Source of the DNA: Candidatus Saccharibacteria bacterium UBA5152
Lineage (GTDB): Bacteria; Patescibacteriota; Saccharimonadia; Saccharimonadales; UBA4665
Direction: 5' to 3'
NCBI GenBank assembly: GCA_002413755.1
Contig: DHXQ01000034.1
Span: 2,143 to 9,846, forward strand
Length of the DNA stretch: 7,704 nt
The notes below the pieces were generated by a model that was given only the letters and a program-made list of their open reading frames with translations, did not search any database and was not told the DNA's origin. A program made the translations under genes and the position numbers. Of this stretch, positions 1 to 7,069 are shown piece by piece (position 1 is the stretch's first letter; each line of letters starts with the position of its first letter).

Positions 1-483
1 CACAAAAATGTCGATCTATTGATCGAAGCCATAGACATCATCCGTCAGCAGCAACCCACGATTAGCTGCCTGATAATCGGTGACGGACCCGAAAAGGTGC
101 GCCTAGCCAAGCTGATCAGCGACCGGGATCTGTCAGCAAATGTCAGTATGCTTGGCTACGTCGAGTCGTCAGACGATGTCTTTGCCCTGATGAAATCATC
201 CCGCGTCTTTGTATTGCCATCGGTGAGGGAAGGCTTTGGCATCACCGTGTTGGAGGCCTATGCCTGCGGCCTGTCGATTGTCACAGTTGACCACCGCGAC
301 AACGCCGCCCAATATATCGCCCCGAAGGATTGTAGTATCGTATGCCCGGCCACGGCGCCGGAGATTGCCGCCTCGATCACAACATTATTGTCACGCAAAC
401 CGACGAGCGACAAGAAGCATGATGCATCATTGTATGACTGGAAAGTCCTGGGTAAGCGTCTGAAGGGCATATATACCTCATGA
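1..483 (+). CDS. Glycosyltransferase family 4, C-terminal part (5' end outside window)
   Basis: This is the C-terminal Rossmann half of a GT-B fold retaining glycosyltransferase, which would move a sugar from a nucleotide-sugar to a growing glycan or lipid carrier in the cytoplasm. The frame is open from base 1 and gives 160 residues before TGA. A TTG at 19 is in frame but is not the start: the upstream codons read HKNVDLL, the usual 'hKn.d.li.A' donor-site strand of the family. Other marks are IIGDGPE (residues 25-31), LGYV (51-54) and REGFGITVLEAYACG (76-90), which holds an intact EX7E motif (E77 and E85) for nucleotide-sugar binding. The C-terminus is short after this motif but ends in a normal helix (LYDWKVLGKRLKGIY). 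It overlaps the next gene by ATGA. Donor and acceptor cannot be told from this fragment. Confidence 0.93.
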   Translation, partial: HKNVDLLIEAIDIIRQQQPTISCLIIGDGPEKVRLAKLISDRDLSANVSMLGYVESSDDVFALMKSSRVFVLPSVREGFGITVLEAYACGLSIVTVDHRDNAAQYIAPKDCSIVCPATAPEIAASITTLLSRKPTSDKKHDASLYDWKVLGKRLKGIYTS

Positions 484-1613
484 AAGCCTTGCTGGTCACC
501 CCATACTATGCTCCCAAAATCGGCGGTTTAGAAAACTATGCCCGCCAGCTGGGGATTGCACTCCAGGAGTTACAGAACTGGGAAATTGTTGTCGTGACGT
601 CGAACCATGCCTCCAAGGGTCAAGTCATCGACACGGTTGACGGCACTAAGGTGTACCGGCTGGCCACTTTATTCAAATTCTCTAACACACCGATAAATCC
701 GCTCTGGCCGCTCTATATCCGGTCCATAATGAAGCGTGAAAAGCCGGACATTATCTTATCTCATTCGCCAGTCCCCACCATGGCAGACGCTGTTGCGCTG
801 GCCGCCGGCCGGACACCAATTCTGCTGACCTACCATGCTGCCACACTTATGAAAGGCGGCTCGCTGGCTTTCAATATCGTTGCTCGCCTCTACCGTGCTT
901 ACGAACAGCTGACCTTCGCCCGGGCGAAGCGGATCCTGGCCGTATCCGAATATGTCAAACAGCAGTTCAGCCCGCGACGGCAGCAAAAAACCGTCGTGAT
1001 ACCCAACGGTGTCTGGCAGAGGGACATCGTCGCCCGCGATCAGCCGTCCGGTGCGAACTTCTTATTTATCGGTTCGCTAGACAAAACGCACGCCTGGAAG
1101 GGTCTCGACCAAATCATCGAGGCCGTCGGGCTGTATGTGGGGCAGCACGGGCCGGATTGCCTCTTGACTATTATGGGTGACGGCACTGCCCGTGCCGACT
1201 ATGAGGCTCAAGTTCAAAAACTTGGAATTCAAGAACAGGTAGTGTTCATCGGTGCCCAGTCCGGGGCCGCAAAAGACGCCGCGCTGTCAGCCGCCACCGC
1301 TCTCATCTCATATCCTACCAGCGCCAATGACGCCTTCCCAACAGTCCTGTTAGAGGCTTGGGCGCGGCAGGTTCCGGTTATCGCTGCAGCAATTGGCCCG
1401 ATTCCTTCACTCATTAATGACCGCCGTGATGGCTATTTAGTCGCGCCGCATGACCCCGCTGCACTCAAGGACGCCATGCATTTCGTTGCTGCAGCCAGTG
1501 TCGCAGAGCGTGCTGCCATTGCCGCTGCCGCCGCCCTCCGCACCCGTCAAAACTACACCTGGGAACAACACGCTGCACAGCTGGCTGAGCTGGCGCAAGA
1601 GGTCATCGCATGA
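480..1613 (+). CDS. Glycosyltransferase family 4 (GT-B), complete
   Basis: A complete 377-residue GT-B glycosyltransferase, a normal length for GT4. The N-terminal acceptor domain opens with LLVTPYYAPKIGGLENYARQ (4-23), the glycine-rich loop typical of GT4. LTYHA (116-120) and AVSEYVKQQF (154-163) follow. The domain linker is VVIPNGV (172-178). The donor domain has FLFIGSLDKTHAWKG (194-208) with the diphosphate-binding lysine K207, then TIMGDG (230-235) and VVFIGAQ (254-260). The usual EX7E is present as DX7E: D284 in NDAFPTVLLEAW and E292. A conservative Asp at the first position may still bind donor ribose, but it is unusual. There is no signal peptide or membrane helix, so it is cytosolic or peripheral. 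The ATG at 480 overlaps the previous stop (ATGA); the nearest SD-like stretch, AAGGG at 463-467, is rather far (12 bases), so translational coupling is likely. The sugar is not predictable. Confidence 0.94.
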   Translation: MKALLVTPYYAPKIGGLENYARQLGIALQELQNWEIVVVTSNHASKGQVIDTVDGTKVYRLATLFKFSNTPINPLWPLYIRSIMKREKPDIILSHSPVPTMADAVALAAGRTPILLTYHAATLMKGGSLAFNIVARLYRAYEQLTFARAKRILAVSEYVKQQFSPRRQQKTVVIPNGVWQRDIVARDQPSGANFLFIGSLDKTHAWKGLDQIIEAVGLYVGQHGPDCLLTIMGDGTARADYEAQVQKLGIQEQVVFIGAQSGAAKDAALSAATALISYPTSANDAFPTVLLEAWARQVPVIAAAIGPIPSLINDRRDGYLVAPHDPAALKDAMHFVAAASVAERAAIAAAAALRTRQNYTWEQHAAQLAELAQEVIA

Positions 1614-2770
1614 AAGTGCTGCTACTGGGATCGGCGTCATACAAAAGCAGCCTGACCTACTTCCGGCTGGTTTCCGTTGGGCGGCAACTGGTCCGCCATG
1701 GCTGGTCGGCGACGATGATCGTGCCGTCGGCAGATAAGTACAATCACTTTATTCCCGATAAGCAGGCCTCCTTAGATCCGATCAAGCTAATCCAGCCATG
1801 GCAACTACTGACCAAATTAGCCGTGCTGAACCTGGTGCCATACTTATTGACGTCGCTGGTGCAGATTCTGCGTAGCCGGGCCGATAGTATCTATTTGTAT
1901 AAGCCGACGCCGATCACTATCGGTGGCCTTGTGCCAAAACTGCTTTTCGGGACACCCGTTATCCTCGACCTAGACGATCTAGGCAGTGAAGTAATGCGCC
2001 TGCAGGGCCAGTCAAAGATACAGGTCAAACTGGTGGCGGCCTGTGAAAACCTGGCGCTGCGCCACGCCTCGGCCGTAGTAGTGGCATCTAGTTATCTGCA
2101 ACAGCTCGTCCTGCAGCGTTATCCTCACAAATCGGTTCATGTCATGAGTAACGGCGTTGATCCAACTGAGTTCATCTGCCGGTCGACAACCCCGCCGCGT
2201 CCGCACATATATTATTTCGGAGCCATCAATCGCCTGAGCCTCATAGAGGAGACACTTCGAGCCATGCCGGCAACCTTAGCCGCCGTTCCAAACGCCCAAA
2301 TGACGATTATGGGTGGTGGTAGTGCGCTTCAAGCTGCGAAGGATCTGGCCCGCGAGCTTAAGATCGACCAGGCAATTACCTTTACCGGCTGGATAGATGT
2401 ACGCGATGCTCAGCAGCATGTCCGGTTTGCTGATATTGCTATCTGCTGCCAACCGGACATTCCCACGGTTCGGGCTGCCAGCAATCTGAAGGTCTTCCAA
2501 TATATGGCGATGGGTAGCGTACCGGTTGTCAGTGACGTCGGCGACCTGAAGAGCTATATCCAGGACGGCCAAGCTGGCGTGGCGGTGCCGGCAGGGGATT
2601 CAGCCCAGTTGGCTCAGGCTCTGATTGAGCTGTTACAAAATCCCCGCCGCCGCCGAGAGATGGCAGCCCGTGCCCGCCATCAGGCCGAGACCGTATACTC
2701 ATGGGATAGTTTAGGGAATGGCTTAGAAGTGTTCGTGCGTAACGCCGGAGTTGACCATGGCAAGATATAA
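1610..2770 (+). CDS. GT4-like glycosyltransferase (GT-B), complete, with atypical donor motif
   Basis: A 386-residue GT-B glycosyltransferase. The N-terminal domain begins MKVLLLGSASYKSSLTYFR and carries ILDLDDLG (118-125), a motif seen in GT4-type proteins that resemble the N-terminal half of sugar-lipid transferases. AVVVASSYLQQ (155-165) and VMSNGVDPTEF (178-188) mark the inter-domain linker. The donor domain has IYYFGAIN (200-207), MTIMGGGS (231-238) and ITFTGWID (256-263). The donor-site segment reads SNLKVFQYMAMGSVPVVSDVG (291-311 region). In relatives this is 'pnKlfEYmA.G.Pvv', so the second Glu of EX7E is Gln (Q297) and the position eight residues earlier is Ala (A289). The enzyme may bind its donor differently or be weakened. 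A hydrophobic stretch at 66-87 may sit on the membrane. The ATG at 1610 lies in ATGA with the previous stop, and AAGAGG at 1597-1602 is a good SD seven bases upstream. Confidence 0.9.
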   Translation: MKVLLLGSASYKSSLTYFRLVSVGRQLVRHGWSATMIVPSADKYNHFIPDKQASLDPIKLIQPWQLLTKLAVLNLVPYLLTSLVQILRSRADSIYLYKPTPITIGGLVPKLLFGTPVILDLDDLGSEVMRLQGQSKIQVKLVAACENLALRHASAVVVASSYLQQLVLQRYPHKSVHVMSNGVDPTEFICRSTTPPRPHIYYFGAINRLSLIEETLRAMPATLAAVPNAQMTIMGGGSALQAAKDLARELKIDQAITFTGWIDVRDAQQHVRFADIAICCQPDIPTVRAASNLKVFQYMAMGSVPVVSDVGDLKSYIQDGQAGVAVPAGDSAQLAQALIELLQNPRRRREMAARARHQAETVYSWDSLGNGLEVFVRNAGVDHGKI

Positions 2771-5700
2771 TAAACAGCCGTTCATGAGCGTCGTGGTGAG
2801 TTGTTATAACGGCGCCCAATCCGTTGGCCGGACGATCGAATCACTGCTGGCGCAGGATTACCCTCGGAAAAAATTCGAAATCATCGTCGTAAACGATGGC
2901 TCGTCTGATAATACCGAGCAAGTTATTAAAAGCTACCGCCGGGTACGCTACGTCGGCTATCCGGATAACCGGGGTATATCAGGTGCCCGCAATGCCGGGC
3001 TGGCTGCGGCCAAAGGTGATGTCTACGTCGCCTGTGATGATGACTGTCTGGTCCGTAAGGACTGGCTGAGCCAGCTGGCCAAAGGTTATGCCTTCGATAA
3101 CCCCGCCGGTGTCTGCGGCTATATGGTAGCCGACGGCGACGCTAAGGGCGTGTTCACGAAATACTTACACACCACTGGATCGGGCTGGCCGCCGATCGTC
3201 CGCTCCGGCAAGCCTACCTTGGTCCGCCGCCTGTGGAATTATGCCCGGGCAACCTGCAGCAAACATACCAGCGATATGCCTGATTATGCTGAAGTCGAAG
3301 AATTTTACGGTGCTAATGGTAGTTTCCCGGTCAAGGAACTGCGAGCCATTGGTGGCTGGCGGACGGAAATGAACTGGATCGAAGACCGTGATATCAGCCG
3401 CCGGATCCGCGCAAAGTACCCGAAGCGGCATTTCTACGCCGTCCGCCAGGCGGAAATTATCCATGACCCTGATCTATCGATGCGGCAGTATATGCTGCGG
3501 CCTTGGAAGCGCGGTGCGGCCAACCTGAAGTTTCACCAGCAGAACCACCTGGCACCGCCGTTGTTTCCGTTTCCTTTCCTGATGGCCTTGCTCGTCATTG
3601 CGGCAGCAATAGTGGCCCCCATCTTCATTATTCCAGTACTACTGATTGTGCCGCAGCTGCTGTATTTGCGCTGGCCGTTGGCGTTCATGGCCGAGTATAA
3701 GAAACATCTTACACTGTTCCCATATTTGCAGCTGATTGAAGAAACAATGACCATTGCCGGCCTGACCCGCGCTCGTTACAAACAGCTGCGCGCATCCGAA
3801 AACACGGTAAAACACTGGCTCAGGCCATCAGTTATCCTGAGTATTCTGGTGACAGTCCTGTGGGTCTGGCATACCACGCACACCCAGACCGGGATAGCTC
3901 GGGCCGCCGGTTCGATCATCTTCCTGCTGGCTGCGCCGGGATATTTCACATTACGTACCCTGATTGGGTATAAAGATAAATTAGGGCTGACGAAGCTGGT
4001 CATTTACAGCGTTGGCTTGAGTTTGCTGTTGCTGATGCTGCTAGGGATTGCCACCAACTGGATCCTGATCTTGCTTGGCAATGCCTACCCATTGTCGGTC
4101 GCCGCACTGAGCTACGGCGTTGCCGGGCTGGTGTTAACGACTATACTCGTGTCCGCGGGCCGCAAGCCTATTCATCCCGAGAAATCACTGCCGCTTATTA
4201 AACCGCTATTGCAGGCCTGGCCGGTCGTTCTGACGTGTATCGCATTGCCGTTCCTAGCCGTCGGCGGCGCTATCACGCTCAATAATGGTGGCTCGGACTG
4301 GCTGGCGCTGACGACAATGGGCAGTATTGCCGGCTTCGCGCTAGTGATGTTATGGCGCACTTCGGCCAAATCCAAGCGGTTCTTTCCGCTGGTACTGTAT
4401 TCGTTATGCCTGAGCATCCTACTTGGGACGTCGATGCGCGGCTGGAATATTACCGGCCATGATGTTATGCAGGAATTCCAGGTGTTTCAGCTGACCCTCC
4501 AGCACAGTGCCTGGCACATGAGTTATTATCAGGATGCCTACAATGCCTGCTTGAGCATTACAATTTTGCCGACACTATTCCAAAAACTGACAGGTATCAC
4601 CGACCAGTACGTCTATAAGTTTATTTTTCAACTCTTCTTCGCACTGATTGCGCCTGTCATGTATACCACATTGCGGTTCTTTACGGGGCGGCGGCTGGCG
4701 TTCCTAGCGGTGTTGGTGTTCATGACTTTCCCGGCTTTCCTGACTGATATCACCATGCTAAACCGCCAGGAGACGGCTCTCTTATGTTTCGCCCTGGCGG
4801 TACTCGCTGGCCTCGACAACCAGCTGTCAACCCGGCACCGTAGCCTACTGTCGATCGCGTTTCTGACAGCCATGGTTCTGTCGCACTATTCAACGAGCTA
4901 CATCGCGGCTGCAACCTTAGTATTGATGTTTGGAGCCAATCTGCTGACGAATATTTTGGCGAGAATATTACGCTCGAAGTGGCCTCGCAAGATTCAGCCG
5001 ATATATATTTTTTCATGGCCGGTTATCGCCATTACCGTAGTGATATTGGTGACATGGGGTGGATTAGCCACTCAGACGTCAGGCAACATATCACGTACGC
5101 TGCAGTCGATTGTGCACGGTCTGCCAACCCTGTTGCAGTCGACGGCATCGAGTGACTATTCACGGACTGGTCAAACAAACTCGAGCGATACACTGTTGAA
5201 ATCGTACCTTGCAGAGTCAACCGACAGCCGGTCATTCCCGGCTGCCGATTACTATCCTGCCACTCTCACATCACGCTATGCGATCAAGACAGACTCAGAC
5301 ACGGTCAGCCCGCTCAGCCAACCATTACAGCAGCACGGCGTAGCCGCGAATACGGTATACCAGGCCTTCGACAAATCGCGGCAGTTGTACGGTTTGCTGA
5401 TCGAGGGATTGATTGGACTTGGCGTGGTCGTCATATTGCTGGTGCGCCGCTGGCGCCAGCGGCTAACTGGCCAGTACCGAGGTTTGATCCTGGCAAGTTT
5501 GGCAATTATTGCTATCCAGGTAGTTGTACCGGCTTCGTTCATAAACTACGGCTTGCTACGAGTTATCCAGCAGAGCCTGTTGGTGCTCGCACTACCATTG
5601 ATTCTGTCCTGTTATTGGTCGCTGGGGTTGATACGGATCCCTCGTACTTGGCGGATTCGGGTCATAGCTACTGGCTTTGTCCTCGTCTATCTCTTAATGT

Positions 5701-6092
5701 CTGGATTTATGTCGGCGCTCACCGGCGGTTACAAGCCCGTGCTGGCACTCAGCAATAGCGGATTTTACTATGATGCTTACTATACCCATCAGGCGGAAAT
5801 CTCCAGTGATCAGTGGCTTCACAATGCGACGCCAAAGGGCTCAAGAGTCTATAGTGATGAATTTGCCCGTCGCCGGATGATTACCTATGCTGGCATATTC
5901 TCACGTCCGACATTGGCTCCAGGAGCGATACCAACCGATAGTTACGTCTATCTGAGCGACGATAATGTAACAAACGGCAGTATCCCGCTGTACTATCACG
6001 GTGCGCTGCTCTATTATGCGGTGCCGTACGATTTTCTAAATGCTAACAAGAACCTGGTCTACACGTCACAGGATGTAAAGATCTATAAGTAA
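2757..6092 (+). CDS. GT2 glycosyltransferase fused to large polytopic membrane module (DUF2206/GT-C-like)
   Basis: A 1111-residue two-part protein. Residues about 8-245 are a GT2 (GT-A fold) domain: SVVVSCYNGAQSV, IIVVNDGSSDNT (D47), GISGARNAG, the DDD metal and nucleotide motif at 94-96 (VACDDDC), GANGSFPVKELRAIGGW and IEDRD (208-212) carrying the likely catalytic acid. A first hydrophobic hairpin at about 268-300 follows. From about 357 to 990 there are some 15 more hydrophobic helices, broken by a loop with NITGHDVMQEF (H568, D569, E573) and a Ser/Thr-rich loop at about 768-868. The end (1000-1111) is soluble, with YSDEFARRR and a terminal DVKIYK. The loop and tail recall DUF2206 membrane proteins and, in outline, GT-C enzymes that use polyprenyl-phosphate sugars; I recognise this from memory only. 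Inference: the GT2 part charges or extends a lipid-linked sugar and the membrane part uses it across the bilayer. The ATG at 2757 is chosen over TTG at 2751 because GGAG (2747-2750) sits six bases before it. Confidence 0.9.
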   Translation: MARYNKQPFMSVVVSCYNGAQSVGRTIESLLAQDYPRKKFEIIVVNDGSSDNTEQVIKSYRRVRYVGYPDNRGISGARNAGLAAAKGDVYVACDDDCLVRKDWLSQLAKGYAFDNPAGVCGYMVADGDAKGVFTKYLHTTGSGWPPIVRSGKPTLVRRLWNYARATCSKHTSDMPDYAEVEEFYGANGSFPVKELRAIGGWRTEMNWIEDRDISRRIRAKYPKRHFYAVRQAEIIHDPDLSMRQYMLRPWKRGAANLKFHQQNHLAPPLFPFPFLMALLVIAAAIVAPIFIIPVLLIVPQLLYLRWPLAFMAEYKKHLTLFPYLQLIEETMTIAGLTRARYKQLRASENTVKHWLRPSVILSILVTVLWVWHTTHTQTGIARAAGSIIFLLAAPGYFTLRTLIGYKDKLGLTKLVIYSVGLSLLLLMLLGIATNWILILLGNAYPLSVAALSYGVAGLVLTTILVSAGRKPIHPEKSLPLIKPLLQAWPVVLTCIALPFLAVGGAITLNNGGSDWLALTTMGSIAGFALVMLWRTSAKSKRFFPLVLYSLCLSILLGTSMRGWNITGHDVMQEFQVFQLTLQHSAWHMSYYQDAYNACLSITILPTLFQKLTGITDQYVYKFIFQLFFALIAPVMYTTLRFFTGRRLAFLAVLVFMTFPAFLTDITMLNRQETALLCFALAVLAGLDNQLSTRHRSLLSIAFLTAMVLSHYSTSYIAAATLVLMFGANLLTNILARILRSKWPRKIQPIYIFSWPVIAITVVILVTWGGLATQTSGNISRTLQSIVHGLPTLLQSTASSDYSRTGQTNSSDTLLKSYLAESTDSRSFPAADYYPATLTSRYAIKTDSDTVSPLSQPLQQHGVAANTVYQAFDKSRQLYGLLIEGLIGLGVVVILLVRRWRQRLTGQYRGLILASLAIIAIQVVVPASFINYGLLRVIQQSLLVLALPLILSCYWSLGLIRIPRTWRIRVIATGFVLVYLLMSGFMSALTGGYKPVLALSNSGFYYDAYYTHQAEISSDQWLHNATPKGSRVYSDEFARRRMITYAGIFSRPTLAPGAIPTDSYVYLSDDNVTNGSIPLYYHGALLYYAVPYDFLNANKNLVYTSQDVKIYK
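5446..5463. repeat. Perfect 18-bp GC-rich palindrome inside the fusion gene
   Basis: GCCGCTGGCGCCAGCGGC is self-complementary over all 18 bases. It lies in codons for the arginine-rich cytoplasmic loop VRRWRQRLTG between two membrane helices. It could form a short hairpin in the message, but Arg/Trp/Gln codon choice may explain it by chance. Confidence 0.3.
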
Positions 6093-6751
6093 GCCGGCGG
6101 CAGTTGCCAAGACTCTGTCGACGGCGTCAGCTCGAGGCCGTCCTTACGGATATCAGCGATAATCGTTGGTAACAGTTCGCGGGTATGGGCGCCGTGCAAG
6201 TGAAACAGTATAACGGCACCAGGTTTGAGCTCCTGTAAGATTGTGTGGCGCATCTCAACTACCGACGTACCGGCCCAGTCGCGGCTATCGATGGTCCAAT
6301 AACAGATTGCGTATCCAAGACCGCGGGCGAGCTCACGGATGGCGGCATTATACCGGCCCTGTGGCGGTCGGAACCAAAGGCCCGGTAATCCCTGGCTGAT
6401 CTCCTGCTTTATAACTTCTGGGCTCAACCCCAATAATACCGGGTGAGTGACAGTATGGTTGCCGACGACATGTCCGGCGGCGGCTATGCTATGCACCAGC
6501 TCCGGGTGGAGCGCTGCCCAGTCCCCCTGTAAGAAGAACATTGCTTTGACTTGCTGCTCCGCCAGAACCTGTAATATTTCGCTGACTTCGCTTTGGCTAC
6601 CATAATCATCGAAGGTTAATAGTACTGAATCAGATGTTTTGTAGCAGTGCTTCTCGAGTGATGTTGCGCCGATCCGCCAGTCCGCATAGTGGTGCAAGGC
6701 GACGGAAGCAGCATGTGAGAAACGGAGTTTGGTGCTTGCGAGCAGGCTCAT
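6083..6751 (-). CDS. Polysaccharide deacetylase, CE4 / NodB domain
   Basis: A 222-residue metal-dependent deacetylase that should remove acetyl groups from N-acetylated sugars or O-acetylated polymers. All five CE4 motifs are visible: TFDD (46-49; D48 base, D49 metal ligand), HTVTHP (99-104; metal ligands H99 and H103), RPPQGRYN (128-135), DSRDW (155-159) and VILFHLHG (180-187; H184). The first motif reads TFDDYG rather than TFDDG. The length is that of a bare catalytic domain. No signal peptide or membrane helix is seen at the N-terminus, so export or a cytoplasmic role is unresolved. The ATG at 6751 is preferred over TTG at 6781 because it forms ATGA with the upstream small gene and has AGGGG eight bases before it (6760-6764, - strand). 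The stop TAG lies inside the 3' end of the convergent fusion gene, a 10-base overlap. Substrate unknown; peptidoglycan, chitin-like or locus polymer are all possible. Confidence 0.93.
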   Translation of the reverse strand: MSLLASTKLRFSHAASVALHHYADWRIGATSLEKHCYKTSDSVLLTFDDYGSQSEVSEILQVLAEQQVKAMFFLQGDWAALHPELVHSIAAAGHVVGNHTVTHPVLLGLSPEVIKQEISQGLPGLWFRPPQGRYNAAIRELARGLGYAICYWTIDSRDWAGTSVVEMRHTILQELKPGAVILFHLHGAHTRELLPTIIADIRKDGLELTPSTESWQLPPAYL

Positions 6752-6957
6752 TTGACGGTCCCCTGAAAAATAATAAGGCAATACATCAGGGCACTGCCTG
6801 TGATAACGAGGAGGGCGTAGCTGGCGAAGCGTAGTTTGTGTAGCCGGGCAGGAACCAGTTCTATCAGAGCCAGTGCTATAATTACCAGGACTGCGAACCC
6901 AAGCCCAACCAATCGGAGCTGAAGTAATGTCAGGTTGTATGGGGTAAGTTGCTGCAT
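6748..6957 (-). CDS. Small membrane protein with two helices, coupled to the deacetylase
   Basis: A 69-residue hypothetical protein that I do not recognise. It has two hydrophobic helices: about 13-36 (LQLRLVGLGFAVLVIIALAL) and 45-65 (FASYALLVITGSALMYCLII), joined by a short basic loop ELVPARLHKLR. The loop charge suggests the turn faces the cytoplasm with both ends outside. Its TGA overlaps the deacetylase ATG (ATGA), and it is first in a two-gene unit behind good promoters, which supports it being real. No clear SD precedes the ATG at 6957. A possible job is to tether or help export the signal-less deacetylase, but this is inference from position only. It could instead be an unrelated small membrane protein. 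Confidence 0.72.
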   Translation of the reverse strand: MQQLTPYNLTLLQLRLVGLGFAVLVIIALALIELVPARLHKLRFASYALLVITGSALMYCLIIFQGTVK

Positions 6958-6979
6958 GTTTTACGGAGTCACAAAAGCC

Positions 6980-6991
6980 CTAGTATACTAG
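6980..6991. promoter_or_regulatory. Perfect 12-bp palindrome CTAGTATACTAG, possible operator
   Basis: CTAGTATACTAG reads identically on both strands. It covers the predicted start of transcription (about 6988) of the strong - strand promoter, a classic repressor-binding position. No regulator gene is in the window, so the role is inferred only from symmetry and place. Confidence 0.4.
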
Positions 6992-6994
6992 TTG

Positions 6995-7023
6995 ATTATA
7001 TGTTATTCTAACATTAATGTTAA
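6995..7023 (-). promoter_or_regulatory. Strong sigma70-like promoter for the small-membrane-protein/deacetylase unit
   Basis: On the - strand, TTAACA (7018-7023) and a perfect TATAAT (6995-7000) are separated by exactly 17 bases. Only one of twelve positions departs from consensus. Transcription would start near 6988, leaving a leader of about 30 bases before the ATG at 6957. The position is right for the two-gene - strand unit. Confidence 0.65.
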
Positions 7024-7033
7024 TGAAAGTCAA
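7005..7033 (-). promoter_or_regulatory. Second, overlapping sigma70-like promoter, ten bases upstream
   Basis: On the - strand, TTGACT (7028-7033) and TAGAAT (7005-7010) are 17 bases apart, with two mismatches to consensus in total. It is shifted by one helical turn from the downstream promoter, so either both are used or only one is real. Its start would fall near 6998. Confidence 0.45.
7009..7022. promoter_or_regulatory. Perfect 14-bp palindrome TAACATTAATGTTA, possible operator
   Basis: TAACATTAATGTTA is a perfect inverted repeat with no spacer. It overlaps the -35 box of the downstream - strand promoter and the spacer of the upstream one, so a bound dimer would block both. Its centre is exactly 30 bp from the centre of the other palindrome, near three helical turns. 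AT-rich DNA makes short palindromes by chance more often, so confidence is limited. Confidence 0.4.
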
Positions 7034-7062
7034 TTGCGAAGCCTCTGTTGGCAGTGCATACT
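7034..7062 (+). promoter_or_regulatory. Possible promoter of the glycoside hydrolase gene
   Basis: TTGCGA (7034-7039) and CATACT (7057-7062) are 17 bases apart on the + strand; each box matches consensus at four of six positions. The start of transcription would fall at about 7069-7070, on the ATG itself, implying a leaderless message. This agrees with the lack of an SD. The match is weak and the promoter may lie elsewhere in the AT-rich gap. Confidence 0.3.
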
Positions 7063-7069
7063 AATAGCC

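Noticed and set aside
1450..1737. 95-residue + strand open frame across a gene junction
   Set aside because: Low-complexity Pro/Leu/Ser product lying over two well-supported glycosyltransferase genes in another frame.
2751..2756. TTG start for the GT2 fusion protein
   Set aside because: It directly abuts the GGAG Shine-Dalgarno with no spacing, while the ATG at 2757 has the ideal six-base spacing.
3165..3464. 99-residue - strand open frame
   Set aside because: It lies wholly within the GT2 domain on the opposite strand, with no recognisable motif and no SD-based support.
6093..6160. Possible terminator after the fusion gene
   Set aside because: GC-rich but no stable hairpin followed by a T-run; the sequence is also coding on the other strand for the deacetylase C-terminus.
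6752..6781. TTG start giving the deacetylase ten extra N-terminal residues
   Set aside because: The ATG at 6751 has a good SD and an ATGA overlap with the upstream gene; the TTG version adds no signal peptide and would overlap that gene by 34 bases.
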